From Aureobasidium sp. EXF-3400 (Eukaryota > Ascomycota > Dothideomycetes > Dothideales > Saccotheciaceae): a stretch of 40,344 bases of DNA. The notes under the pieces are model-generated. The model saw nothing but the letters and a program-made list of their open reading frames with translations, did no database searches and had not been told where the DNA came from. Position numbers and translations under genes: made by a program. The stretch is from contig SWBL01000406.1 of assembly GCA_024195585.1 (NCBI GenBank), positions 1 to 40,344 on the forward strand. Reading direction: 5' to 3'. Shown in pieces: positions 29,601-40,254 of the stretch; the stretch's first letter is position 1, and each line of letters begins with the position of its first letter.

Positions 29601-31389
29601 TGGATGGTTCGCGTGGTCAGAAGAGCTTCAGCCTCGTCTCAGCTGACGCCTTTGTGTTGCTTCCAGTACATACCTATTCGTCCCTGTGCAGACACATGAG
29701 CAAGTTACTGTCACCGGTATCTTTCGAATCGGACTTTTGCTACTGCAATAGTGTACCACATCATCATAGACGCTTCTCTCATCGGAGTTTCTTTCCATTC
29801 ACACCTGACGAAACACTCAATGTTCACTCATCATACTCCTCAGACTGTGACGCTCACCCAACAACTTATGCGGATGGACTGGGCTACTAGAATACACGAT
29901 GATCCTGGTTCACGCCCCAGGAATCATAACTTCTGTCACTTTCGCTTTCCGAGCCTTATCTGTACCTTCAGCAAATCAGCTGGAAGACCTCGACCTTCCG
30001 GCTTTGACTCTGTACATCAAGTTCCACCGCTTTTCGGAACTCCTGATCCATGCAACTCTACCATTAGTATGCAACGATGTCCCTGGGTGTCTAGACGTAC
30101 TTACCGCCAACCTTTTGACATTCGAAGCTTCAATCCATTTGTTGTTATACTAAAGATTCTGGAACGTACTATCGACTGCCGGCTACGAAAGTTTCTTGTA
30201 TCTGTATCTGAGCAGTGAACAACACAGTCTTGGACACATCGGTCTCCACGTGCCAGATATCTGGAACCTATCCCTGGTACCTAGAGGAGAAGTCGACATC
30301 GATACAATCTATTCCAGATAAACATGAACCAACTCCTACACTGTGACTTACAAAATGTCGAAGCTGGTGTTTGTGTCATCGTCTTAGTTCATGTCATTGT
30401 CGCTGCCTAGATTCTGCTGCATTTCCGGGCTTTTGACGAACATGACCACATTTGACTCATCAAACTTTCGCAAAAGATGGCCGGAGATTGAGTAGTCTAC
30501 ACCATATGGTACAGCCCACCATATCATTGCCACAGCAGTGCCATGAAATCAGCCTCGTGATACTGTACCCTGCCACGTCACAGCCTTGAACTTTCTTGTT
30601 CGAAAAATAACAACTATTACATTGGAAGGTTGTGATATGGACAGACATTTGGGTGATTTTGAATGCGTAGATTCTACATTCCACGCTGTTGAAGCTTCTA
30701 GAAAGGCAACTGAACATGTATGAGCATTTTTATGATGACTTTCACGTGTATCTACTAATGGAAAGTGAATATATATTACCGATATTCACAGTTGATTTTG
30801 TGTTGTTACCCTACTTCAGCTTACTGACCGTCTTGATTGTGTCTGTAAGGTTTCCTTTTCGATACATTCAGTGTGGCGAATCTTCTATAGTTAGAGAACA
30901 CCACGATCTTGCTTACAACACAGAATGAGGTCTACAGAGAGTGAGTTCGCCGGTGAATGTTCAAAGGGAGCCGAAGGGGCCGGAGGGGGGAGAGTCTCAG
31001 AAGGTCGGCAGGGTGGGCTTGTAAGTGAACATGACATGGTTATTGGATATCGGGCTGCGCTGGTGTGCTTGCCGAGAGTTGTATGTACGCAGTGACACTG
31101 TCTGAACAAGGCGTGGAAGATTGGACACTGGATTAGGTACCAGAAAGGCAATCCTTCGTGACATGCTGGCTAACCGATGCGGATGTCTTCGTACCAACCA
31201 TGTCGATTTGTTGGCTGTACTTGATCAGAGATAACGCAAGTTTAGGTGCTTGTCAAAAAAAAAAAAAAGAAAAAAAAGTATTCTCATTATCATCTCGAAT
31301 GTATAGATAGTAGAAAAGAAAGAAAAAAAAAACGTCCCAAACCATGCATGCTTGTGTGTAATATTCATCTTATTTTGTCACAACCCCAT
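29601..31389. other. Gene-poor region
   Basis: More short open stretches on the plus strand, for example about 30166-30321 (STAGYESFLYLYLSSEQHSLGHIGLHVPDIW...), with no start and no joinable neighbours. Long A runs lie at 31255-31278 and 31320-31331, just beyond the 3' end of the arabinitol dehydrogenase gene. No supported gene. Confidence 0.45.
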
Positions 31390-32568
31390 CTACCTTGACT
31401 CGCCCTCCTCAAAACTCTGGATTTGCACCTTGATGGCGCCAGTCTTGGGGTCTGCCGCCGTCTTGAAAGCTTCAAGGGCATCCTCGATCTTGAAACGGTG
31501 GGTGACCAACTTCTCGAGATTGATGACACCTCCTTGCAACAAACGGATGGCTCTGGGCCATGTGTTGGCGTAGCGGTACTGGAACTGGAGGTCGACCTCG
31601 CGGGTGCTGAGACGCATAAAGGGGATCTTGATTTCGTTCTTGCCAACGCCGATGACGAAGACCTTGCCGCCGAATTTGACGGTCTGGATAGCTCCGGCGA
31701 TGGAGCTCTCGACACCGGTACATTCAAGTGCGATGGCGGGTTCGACGCCGCCGCCGAGCTCGGTGATGGCCTTTGCGAAGTCTTCGGGTGTGTGCTTGAA
31801 GTCGACCTTGTGGGTGCGGACTGAAGGGCAGAACTCCTTGGCGAAGGCCAGACGGCCCTCGTCAATGTCGGTGATGATGATGGGCTCGGCACCAGCGGCC
31901 TTGACACAGGCGAGTGTGACGAGACCAATGGGACCGGCACCACAGACCAGGATGGGGTCACCAAGTCTAACCTCTGCTCTTTGTACACCTGCCAAAGCAA
32001 CACTGAGAGGCTCAAGAAGAGAACCGTTCTCGTAGCTCATATCGCCAATCTTGTGGCACCACATAGCGGGGTGGTTGACATAGCGGCGGAGGAGACCGGG
32101 GACGGGAGGAGTGGAGCGGAAGAGAACAGATTCGCAGCCGTTGTAGCGACCAGTCAAGCAAGGCTCGCACTCGCCGCAGATGATGTTGGGCTCGATGGCA
32201 ACGCGGTCACCGACCTTGAGCGACTTGACGTTCTCGTGGACGGCGACAATGACACCTGCAGATTCGTGACCGAGAATGTGGTCGTCTTCGACAATCATGG
32301 GGCCAATGCAGCCGGCGTGCCAGAAGTGGACATCCGACCTTGTCATCGTCAGTTGCCATGGTCTCATCTTGTTCAACTGAGCTTCTACTCACCCGCAGAT
32401 ACCAGTGCTCTTGACTGCGACTGTGACCTCACCAGGAGCAAGCTTCTCGCCGGATTGAACCTGCTCGAGCGAAGGCTCTGCCTCGGCGACCCAGAGATCA
32501 TGTGCAGGGTTGGTGTAAACACCGATGTTGGACATCGTCGGCTTGACCATTGTTTGTGTGGAAGTCAT
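31390..32568 (-). CDS. lad1: L-arabinitol 4-dehydrogenase, two exons (374 aa)
   Basis: Oxidises L-arabinitol to L-xylulose with NAD+ in the fungal L-arabinose pathway; cytosolic medium-chain zinc dehydrogenase. Exons on the minus strand are 32568-32393 and 32338-31390, joined over a 54-nt intron (GTGAGT...AAG) that rebuilds STGICGSDVHFW. The catalytic zinc ligands are Cys58, His83 and Glu84 (in GHESAG). Four cysteines in [17 protein letters not shown] would hold the structural zinc. The nucleotide fold is [10 protein letters not shown] with Asp in ITDIDEGR, which selects NAD+ over NADP+. [50 protein letters not shown] and the 374-residue length favour LAD over xylitol or sorbitol dehydrogenase. 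The strong C-ending codon bias suggests high expression. It lies 967 bp downstream of the MFS gene on the same strand. Confidence 0.92.
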
Positions 32569-33535
32569 TGTGTTGATTGTGGAAGGAACTCGACGGGGGA
32601 TTGAAGAGCTGCGAAGGCGAGGAAATAGAGTATGTCGAGAGAAGAGGAAGGAGAAGGGGCAACAGAGAGATGAAAAATGTCAGAAGTACCTACAGTACCT
32701 TAACTTCAAGCTCGTGTTCTTTTGACCCGCAAAAACATGCTCGCCCATGGAGCATATCTAACCGGCGGGGTAAATGATCGCTCAATGAGGGGGGATAAAT
32801 ACACCACCGGGCCTGCAGGGTCCTGGCCTACGGGTGTCGCGCTGACCATTTCGAGTCCACGGCGTTGCAGACTACACCTCGATACGGCGCACTTCCATGG
32901 CCATGGCTCCAAATTATCCGAATTCATGAGTCGAGTGTCGAGGTTAAACACCTTTGAGCAGGAGTCTTGTCTCCAGGGTTTAAACGACGCCCGGCTTCGG
33001 TCGGTAGAATTGCTTTAATCCGAACTGTTTCATCCTTGATGGTTGCTCTATGCATATCATTGTGGCACGCAAAGGGCTGACTCGCTCCAGGCACGTTGCG
33101 ATCAAGGTAGAAAAGAAGATGCGCCGGCCGATCTCCCAACTGTACTCCGTACCTGCCTATCCTTCCTTCTTATCCGTTCGAAGGTCTTGTTCTGCAGACT
33201 TTTGAAGGTGCCTTCTCACAGAGCTCTACATCAGGCATGTTCCGATTGGTCAGTCTTCATCCCACATGATCGCCGTTGAAACCTCGGACAAATGCCGAAG
33301 TGCCTTGGCATGCCTGAGGCATAATCGTTTCTCACCTAGCCAGCTCTTCAAGCATTCGCATTGTTATCATCATTTGAGATCCGTCAAACATGCAGTGAGC
33401 CTTCTACGATATTGACCTTGTATGCTTGAAAAAAACGCCCATGCATCGGACAGGATCGCTTAATGTCGATGAAAAGCACACTTTTATTGCTATGTGGGTA
33501 TCTATGAGTAACACAAACGCGTACAGTCAGCTCTC
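32569..33535. other. Promoter region of lad1 and 3' region of the MFS gene
   Basis: Contains a candidate regulatory cluster about 200 bp before the lad1 ATG (see 32765-32774). Short ORFs have no recognisable product. Confidence 0.5.
32765..32774 (+). promoter_or_regulatory. Candidate overlapping CreA and XlnR-type sites
   Basis: GCGGGG (fits SYGGRG, the carbon-repressor CreA consensus) overlaps GGGTAAA (fits GGNTAAA, the xylanolytic activator consensus), about 197 bp upstream of lad1. Short degenerate motifs like these often arise by chance. Confidence 0.2.
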
Positions 33536-35194
33536 TCAAGCTTCCTCACCACTGTCCTTGACATCATGCTCATATCTCGCTTGCCGGATGAAAGGACTTC
33601 TCGATCTGATTTCAGGTCCCTTCAACAACAGAATGATGGGCGCACATGACAGCGCCAACGACAAGAATGCCAATACCGAGCTCGCCCACCGGTATCCAAG
33701 GTTGGTATACATACTCTGCGCAGCAAGCGGCAAAAACGCAGAAAACACATTTTCTCCAAAGGCCACCGCTGCAATTGCCGAGGCAGCATATTTGGAGTAC
33801 GAATCCATCAGGTATTGTGCAATGGACGAGACCACAACGTTGGTGCCAAACCCAACCACAGCCAGACCGATCGCTGGAGCTATCCAGGGAATATCTGGGT
33901 ACGATGTCCAGGCGTAGATGAACATACCTCCAGTCATGCCGAAGAAGCCACCCACAAGAGACATGTAGAGTCTGGCTTCCGGAACAGGCGTACCAGGGTC
34001 GATGGGGTTGGACTTTGCAGACCGAAGGTAAAAGTAAATGTTTGCGTATGCGGCCCAGAACCCAAGCAATTCCCCGATACCAACGGCAGCCTGGACGTAA
34101 CCAGTGCTGTAGGCTGGCCAGCCGTACAGCCCTGTGAAGACCTCCTCAATACTTTGGGTAAAGAGGTAGACAAGTCCTACAGAGAAGGCCGACCACATGG
34201 TAAGCGAGAACACGACCCATTCTGTGAAAAGCATGTATGCAGGTCTCTTTACCGAAGTCTTTATAACCTGCCAGATAGGGATGTGGTTCAACTCGTCGCG
34301 CGTATACGCTTTCTTTCCAGTAGCTGCACGAATCTTCTTCGCACGCTGCTTGAGGATGACAGAACCACGAGTCTCCTTAATGGTGAAGAAAAATAGCGGT
34401 ATGAAAGCGCAGTACCAGATAATCTGGATGTAGAATATCCAGCGCCAATTGAGGAACTGGTAAATGGCACCACCAATGACAGGGCCCATGGTGCTGCCAA
34501 ACAGATAGACGGTGATGTATAGTTCCATTGGTACTGTCCTGCCACGGTCACCAGCCCAGATATCGCAAATGATGCTGCTGATTGTGTTGGCAAGCAGTGA
34601 GACGCATCCGCCCGCAATAAAACGAGTGACCACCAGTGTTGCAAAGTTTTGCGCGACTGCCGAAGGTACGATGAAAATGATCAGGACAATGTAAGTTATC
34701 AAATAACCCCATCTGACTCCAAAGTCTTCGAGGATAGGCAACAGAATCATCATGAAGACGCCACCACCTAACGCCCAACTTGCAATCGGCCAGTATGAGT
34801 TTGGGAAGTGTGCATCACTGATACCGAATTCGCGGTTGTAGGCATCGGCGGCGACAGCAATGGATGTTCCATTTACGAGGGTAAGGAATGTTCCAAAGAG
34901 AGCGACTGATGTGAGAATCCATTTTCGTCGCACTGGCCAGTTGAACCTTTGTACAGAATCTAGTCAGCTTTTCTATCCTTGTCCGAGCATTGATATAAAC
35001 GGAACATACGGATTTTCCGGGTCGTTAGGCCCATCCCAATCCACGATTTCCACATCAGGGTCGATTTCTTGGCTGGTATGTGACTTCTCTCGTGCTATAT
35101 GTTGTTGCTCGTCGACTCTATTTGCTTCTAGTGTATCTGAGCTACTGCGACCCCATGAAGGCTGGTCCTGTGTAGGTTGTGCTGACTGTAACAT
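33536..35194 (-). CDS. MFS transporter, DHA1-type drug:H+ antiporter family (531 aa)
   Basis: Twelve-helix plasma-membrane carrier. Exons on the minus strand are 35194-35010 and 34946-33536; the 63-nt intron (GTATGT...AAG) joins DGPNDPENP to FNWPVRRKW, the typical fungal entry to helix 1. A polar N-terminal cytosolic arm of about 70 residues precedes helix 1 (ILTSVALFGTFLTLVNGTSIAV). The first half ends with LNWRWIFYIQIIW, common in DHA1 proteins. The central cytosolic loop carries TGKKAYTRDELNHIPIWQ, and the last helix is followed by a basic end (GPEIRSRSPFIRQARYEHD). Relatives include polyamine and multidrug exporters. Substrate cannot be inferred, and there is no secondary-metabolite cluster around it. 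It is not a sugar-porter type, so a link to neighbouring lad1 is not supported. Confidence 0.9.
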
Positions 35195-36293
35195 GTCATG
35201 TGGCGACTAGCAATGCAAGAAAAGCAAAATAGTGGCCAGGAATCCAAGGGCTGAAGAAATCAAGCAGATGAAATTCAGCACCAAAGCTCAAAGCAACGAA
35301 AGAGTCAAAACAAGCTCAAGGACAAGATGGCGGGCCATGGACGTATTTCAAGAATACTGCTTAGGAGAATGCTTGGTCAGAAGCGCATGAAACCGAAGCG
35401 TTTATGCGATGTTTTGTATAAGAGATGAGGCTCTGAAGGCTTCAACGAGAAGTTGAATGCGGCAAGAAAATAGGCGTTTTTGACATCATTATGTAAAAGG
35501 AATAAGGGAAAGCTAAACAAGTGCCGGAACAACGGGTCAATCCTACGCTTGTGATTTTCATGACTTAAAAATGCTATGAGAACTAGGTGTGGGATGGTTG
35601 ATGTATGAGTGGCGCATACACTTGTTTAGTCGCCCTACCCACGACCTTGTCCTACCTGTTGATTTACTGAACATATAACATGACCTCTTCGTGGCCAAAC
35701 AACAATGAGCGGATGGCGGAGCAGAGAGCGTTGGACGTCATCGGACAAGAGGTCGAGAAGATCCAATATGCCAAGTCGCACCGAATACCCTCTTCCGGTT
35801 TAGTCTGGCAAGATGTCCGTTGCATCTCCGCGTCTTCAGTCGTGCGTTTCTGAAGGGCGGCCAAGAGGTGATGAGGCTGTGGTGCGTGTTGAGGAGTGCT
35901 TGTCGATGAATGTGTCTTTGGAAGGGCGTGCAAACGTTCAGAAAGGTTGGTCAGCACAGAAAACTTAGTGAGCTGGAGGCGTCGAGCTTGGTCTGTATAT
36001 CACGTCCTGGTATAAGCAGATTCTTGGCACTCCAGGGTTTGGTCTTCCTGAATGAAGGACATGTAAGAGAGTGGTGAAGAATTCAGTAAACGAGATGTCG
36101 ACAGAAGAGAAGAGAAGTGCGAGACGGCGTGTTATAAGTTAACGTGCAAGGTAGCTGAGAGGCTGATGTCGCAAGCCAATGCAAAGCGGCTCGATGATTA
36201 TAGCACGGACCTCTTTGAGATAAGCAGTCTTGGAGGTGATTACAGTCACTGACGGCGCAAACTTCTGTCTAAGACCAGCATCCATACAAAACA
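35195..36293. other. Divergent promoter region with a small possible ORF
   Basis: Lies between the MFS gene (-) and the DUF4202 gene (+). A 57-codon plus-strand ORF at 35680-35853 (MTSSWPNNNERMAEQRALDV...) is followed in a second frame by another open stretch to 35965 (DEAVVRVEECLSMNVSLEG...). The opposite strand is also open for 97 codons (35664-35957), so coding is unproven. Confidence 0.4.
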
Positions 36294-36881
36294 ATGGCAC
36301 CGCAACTAGAGAAGGCACTCCAGCTCATCGACGAGGCTCATGCCCAGGACCCCAAGAAGGTCACAATCGACGGAGAGGAAGTGCCGTACGAGCTCCACTA
36401 TGCTCGCCAGATGACCTGGTACCTCGAGAGACGCGCGCCAGATGCCTCAGACTCTCTCAAGCTCGCCATCCGCGCACAACACTTTCGTCGCTGGGAAGTC
36501 CCTCGCGACTCGTATCCTATGACACGCATTGGCTACCACAGTTGGAGAACATTCCTCAAGAAGAGACAGGCCCAGTTGGTTGCTCCCATCATGGAAGAGT
36601 GCGGCTTCGGCGCCGAGGATGTACAAAAGACAATGGCTTTGATCGAGAAGCAAGGCTTGCGCGAGGGCGACAAGGACACACAGGCCCTCGAGGACATTGC
36701 CTGCCTCGTCTTCCTCGACGACCAGTTCGAGGCCTTCGAGAAGACTCTCGACGAGGACAAGATCATCAAGATTCTACAAAAGACGTGGGTCAAGATGAGC
36801 CCCGAAGGTCACAAGATGGCTCTCGAGCTGCACATGTCGCAAAGATGTCAAGAGTTGGTTGGAAAAGCCTTGAGTGCTTGA
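36294..36881 (+). CDS. DUF4202 family protein (195 aa)
   Basis: A single-domain protein of a family found in bacteria and fungi, of unknown biochemical role. The whole chain is the domain: ALQLIDEAHAQDPKKVTIDG, ELHYARQMTWYLERRAPDAS, the motif LAIRAQHFRRWEVPRDSYPMTRIGYHSWR, then DTQALEDIACLVFLDDQFEAF and DEDKIIKILQKTWVKMSPEGH. The conserved His, Arg and Trp residues (AQHFRRWE) and acidic residues (LEDIACLVFL) have the look of an HD-like metal site, which is inference. It is intronless with C-ending codons. The start is the ATG at 36294 after CATACAAAACA. It is tail-to-tail with the SDR gene, with 15 bases between the two stop codons. Confidence 0.92.
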   Translation: MAPQLEKALQLIDEAHAQDPKKVTIDGEEVPYELHYARQMTWYLERRAPDASDSLKLAIRAQHFRRWEVPRDSYPMTRIGYHSWRTFLKKRQAQLVAPIMEECGFGAEDVQKTMALIEKQGLREGDKDTQALEDIACLVFLDDQFEAFEKTLDEDKIIKILQKTWVKMSPEGHKMALELHMSQRCQELVGKALSA

Positions 36882-36896
36882 GCTAGCTATATCATC

Positions 36897-37735
36897 CTAG
36901 ATGTGTCTTCCTCCATCAACGTTGAAATTGGTGCCCGTCACGAACTTGCCCTCGTCCGATGCCAGGAATACACACGCATTGCCTATATCCCCCGGATCTG
37001 TCAGTCTTCCCAATGGAATCGACGCTGCAAACTTGTCTCGGTTCTCCTGCGTGTCCTTGACTCCGACGAATGACTCAAACAGACCTGTCGCAGACAAAAG
37101 CGGTGCAATCGCATTGACTCTGATCTGGTCTGGGCCGTACTCTGCAGCCAGCCCCATGGTCGCCTGTAGACAAGTCAGCCAGTGTGCCATCTCCGACCAA
37201 GGACAAGACTCACATTCGACACCGCACCCTTGCTGGCATTATACCACACCAACCCAGGTCTAGGCCTTACACTTCCACTGCTCGAGATATTAATGATACT
37301 CCCGCCCTGCCCCTGCTTCTGCATCTGCGGCACCACAACCTTGACACTCAAAAAAATACTCTTGACATTCACACTCATGACCCTCTCAAACTCATCTTCC
37401 GTAACCTCTCCAGTCGGCTTGTTTCTGTACGTCCATCCAGCATTGTTGACAAGGATATTGACTCCGCCAAACTCTTTGACCGCCATTTCCACAACGCGTT
37501 GCCAATCTTCGTGCTTGCAAACATCCATGGTTACGCCTTTGACATTTGGGGATGAGAGTGAGGAGGCGCTGCTTTCAGCACCTGATCCATCCAAGTCTCC
37601 GATTATCACTTTTGCGCCTTCCTCGATGAAGCGGCGGGCAATTGCATAGCCGAAGCCTTGGGGACTGGCTCCTCCGGTGACGATGGCGACTTTGCCTTTC
37701 AGGCGGCCGAGTGAGGACTCCGAAGGTGAAGACAT
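36897..37735 (-). CDS. Short-chain dehydrogenase/reductase, two exons (262 aa)
   Basis: NAD(P)-dependent oxidoreductase of the classical SDR type. Exons on the minus strand are 37735-37214 and 37163-36897; the 50-nt intron (GTGAGT...CAG) joins KGAVSN to ATMGLAAEYG. The cofactor motif is TGGASPQGFGYAIA (residues 20-33), with Asp47-Asp49 in GDLDG at the second strand, favouring NAD(H). NNAG is at 97-100. The catalytic set is Ser152, Tyr165 and Lys169 (YNASK). The C-terminal half has RVNAIAP, IPLGRLTDPGDIGNACVFLASDE and the ending TGTNFNVDGG. This matches 3-oxoacyl-ACP reductase/glucose dehydrogenase-like enzymes, but the substrate is unknown. The start at 37735 is preferred because it opens just before the Rossmann fold; an in-frame ATG at 37816 would add 27 residues. 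Confidence 0.92.
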
Positions 37736-38245
37736 TGTGTTTGTGGTATAGAGTCTTTCCTGAGTGTAGTCTGTAGTGCTTGGATGATCCTTTATGGTGC
37801 TGGAATGCAATGACAAATGAAAGTTATCCTGCTTACCTCTGTTATATGTGATTTTTATGGTTGCTGGTTAGATGAGGGGTTGCACCTCTTCTGCAGGCGG
37901 GGCATCCGAAACCCCGCAGTGATCTTCCAACTTTCCTATTCTCCGTTCTTGGTGATGATCTATCTCTGTGACTGTCAAGAAACATCATGATGGGACATGC
38001 TATTCTGAGACGTCTGTATTGTGTTCAAACACGTCCAGTCCAAATAATCTTCGTGGGAAAGATGTCTAATCATGAGACTCACGACACACGGTAATTCCAG
38101 AGGAGACAGCTCAAAAGAAAGATATTCATTGAAACACACAGTCGTACAAGAAGGTAAATCAAAAAAGGCCGAGTCATATATACACTACAGTCTTGAACAG
38201 AGAAGCGAATCGAATCATCTTTTGCGAGATACAGGTGCAAACATT
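37736..38245. other. Promoter region of the SDR gene and 3' region of the GH45 gene
   Basis: No gene or repeat was recognised. Confidence 0.6.
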
Positions 38246-39419
38246 CTAAAGGTCGTACTCGTAGACATATTGAACGTTGCAGTTTGCATCGTCCGAGCTG
38301 GTAGAAGAGGCTGGTGCAGCAGCGCTGGTGGCCTCAACGGCGGTGGCAGAGGAAGACGAAGACTCGATGGCAGCGGCAGCAGAAGACTCAACAGCGGGAG
38401 AAGCGGATGAGACAGCAGCTGCGGAAGAAGGAGCAACAGGAGCAGCCTCGCTCGATGAGGATGTAGCAGCGACCTTCTGGGCAGCAGAAGAGGAAGAAGC
38501 AGCAACAGGCGACGACGAGGAAGCAGCGGCAGCCGAGACAATGGATGGGTAAGCCTGAGAACCATCATCGGCTCTCTTACATCCACTCTTTGCGGTGATA
38601 GCAGCAGGACACTCAACACGCTCAAACTCCATCTCGGGGTTATCGGCGTTCTCGAACCAGTCGAAGCGGAAGCCACATCCAGGTTGCAGAGCCTTGGGGA
38701 AAGCACTACAGGTGTTGGTGCTGATACCGCCGTACTGAGCACCCCAGCCGGAGGAGGGAGCGTTCCACTCATCAGTGCAGGCGTTGAAGATACCGACACC
38801 ACCGCCAGGGATGGCGAGGTCGAATTGGTTGCTGCCGAGGTCACCACCAGTGTTGGTGGCCTGGACAATCATGGTCTTGCCAGCGATAGAGGTGGTGGTG
38901 AAGGTGAGCCTTGAATTGGTTAGTCACAGTGTTTGGTTATCCGCTATGAATATGCAAGGTATAGCTTACTTGTAGCAAGAGCAGCACCAGCTCTCCTCTG
39001 AGCCACCAGCAATGTTTGCGGCAGCGAAACCATAAGCCAGGTTGTCAGAAACAGCCCAAGGGGACTGGTCAGAGCACATGTATGCAGAGCCACCATCACA
39101 GGCAGAGGCAGTGTTGGCATCAGTCAAAGGGTTGTCGTTCTTGTCACAAGTGGTGATCGGAGCCGAGACATCAGCCTTACCGGGCCATGCGCAAGAACCC
39201 TTGCAGCAGTCCCTGGAGTAGATGTCAGCATGATGGATACAATAGTGGTGGCATCGTCAACCAGGCTGGCGTGTATGAAATCACTCTCGCCATGACGATC
39301 CAGACAGACATGATATAAACTTACCAGTAGCGAGTGGTCTTACCAGTCTGTGCTGCATTGACCACGCTGGCGAAACCGGTGGCCAGAGCCAGCAGGGCGA
39401 CGGACTTGATAGAGGACAT
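38246..39419 (-). CDS. GH45 endoglucanase, secreted, three exons (333 aa)
   Basis: Inverting endo-1,4-beta-glucanase acting on cellulose outside the cell. Exons on the minus strand are 39419-39325, 39212-38970 and 38909-38246; introns are 112 and 60 nt. The signal peptide is residues 1-22 ([22 protein letters not shown]). The family signature [17 protein letters not shown] follows at once, with the catalytic base Asp33. The acid Asp143 is in [24 protein letters not shown], and the many cysteines are those expected for subfamily A. After ~230 comes a long Ser/Ala-rich stretch, as in O-glycosylated linkers, but no cellulose-binding module follows. The chain ends [15 protein letters not shown]. 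Where the Humicola enzyme has NHFDL this one has NQFDL. Likely under cellulose/carbon-catabolite control, not visible here. Confidence 0.93.
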
Positions 39420-40254
39420 GATGTTTTGATTGTTCAAATTCGAATATGACGAAAAAGGTGTTTATCGATGGTCGCAGACCTTGTAGAAGAGAATTTGGAA
39501 CGAGTGTGATGTAGACTGGCTACTAGCAAAAGAACGACTGGTATCTTGCGAAAAAAAGATGGTCTTGTAGAAGAATGTCTCAGAAGAAAGGAAAGAGGGT
39601 AATTATATGGAAAGAACCTACCATTTATCATAGCATCTAATACGAAGCAGATCAATAAGGAAGGATTGGAGCCTGAGGATCCGAGATCACCTCTCGTCTA
39701 GGGCTTGTATACACGAAACAACCTTAAAAGAAGCTTGCTGTGGGTCTGCCACTCAGCGCTGAGGTTCTGGCCTGTCAATTCAGGTTTCATAGATTTGAGG
39801 AGGACGGTCTGGAAGTAGAGGCGGGTCTACATTGTTTGAGCCATGGCGGAAGTTGCGCGCGAACCTGCAACAACATGAACGATGGGAGAGGAGTGCTAGC
39901 TTGTTGGGACAAGGACGAGATTGCGGTCTAATTAAAGCCAGGCTCTTGATTACTTGGGCCATCCTGTCTCCTGTCACTCGTATCGGCAAGTGCTGCACGA
40001 CATATTAACACGAAATTTTGTTGACCTTCGACAGCACTGTCTAGACGGAACTGGTCAGAATAGATGGTTCGGTCGCGGTTCTGACGAGTGCTTGGGAATT
40101 GAGCTCATTTCCGGCAGATCATTGCACATGGCGACAGCGAGGCGATTGGTTCGTATGGTCCGGGAAAACATAGATGAAACACAGTTGGACGGAAGCGAAG
40201 CGCGGCTCTGTGATCTATGGAAGAAGGTGAAGAAGCGCAGAAACAAAAAAAGAA
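39420..40254. other. Promoter region of the GH45 gene; tRNA 3' flank
   Basis: No credible gene. The plus-strand ORF 39954-40319 runs antisense through the tRNA. The run CAAAAAAAGA at 40244-40253 reads as a T-rich stop signal for RNA polymerase III on the tRNA strand. Confidence 0.55.

Noticed and set aside
31390..35194. A pentose-use gene cluster (lad1 plus transporter)
   Set aside because: The transporter is of DHA1 drug-antiporter type rather than a sugar porter, and no other pentose gene is adjacent.
38215..38868. 217-codon Ser/Leu/Pro/Arg-rich minus-strand ORF
   Set aside because: Shifted-frame shadow of the Ser/Ala-rich tail of the GH45 enzyme.
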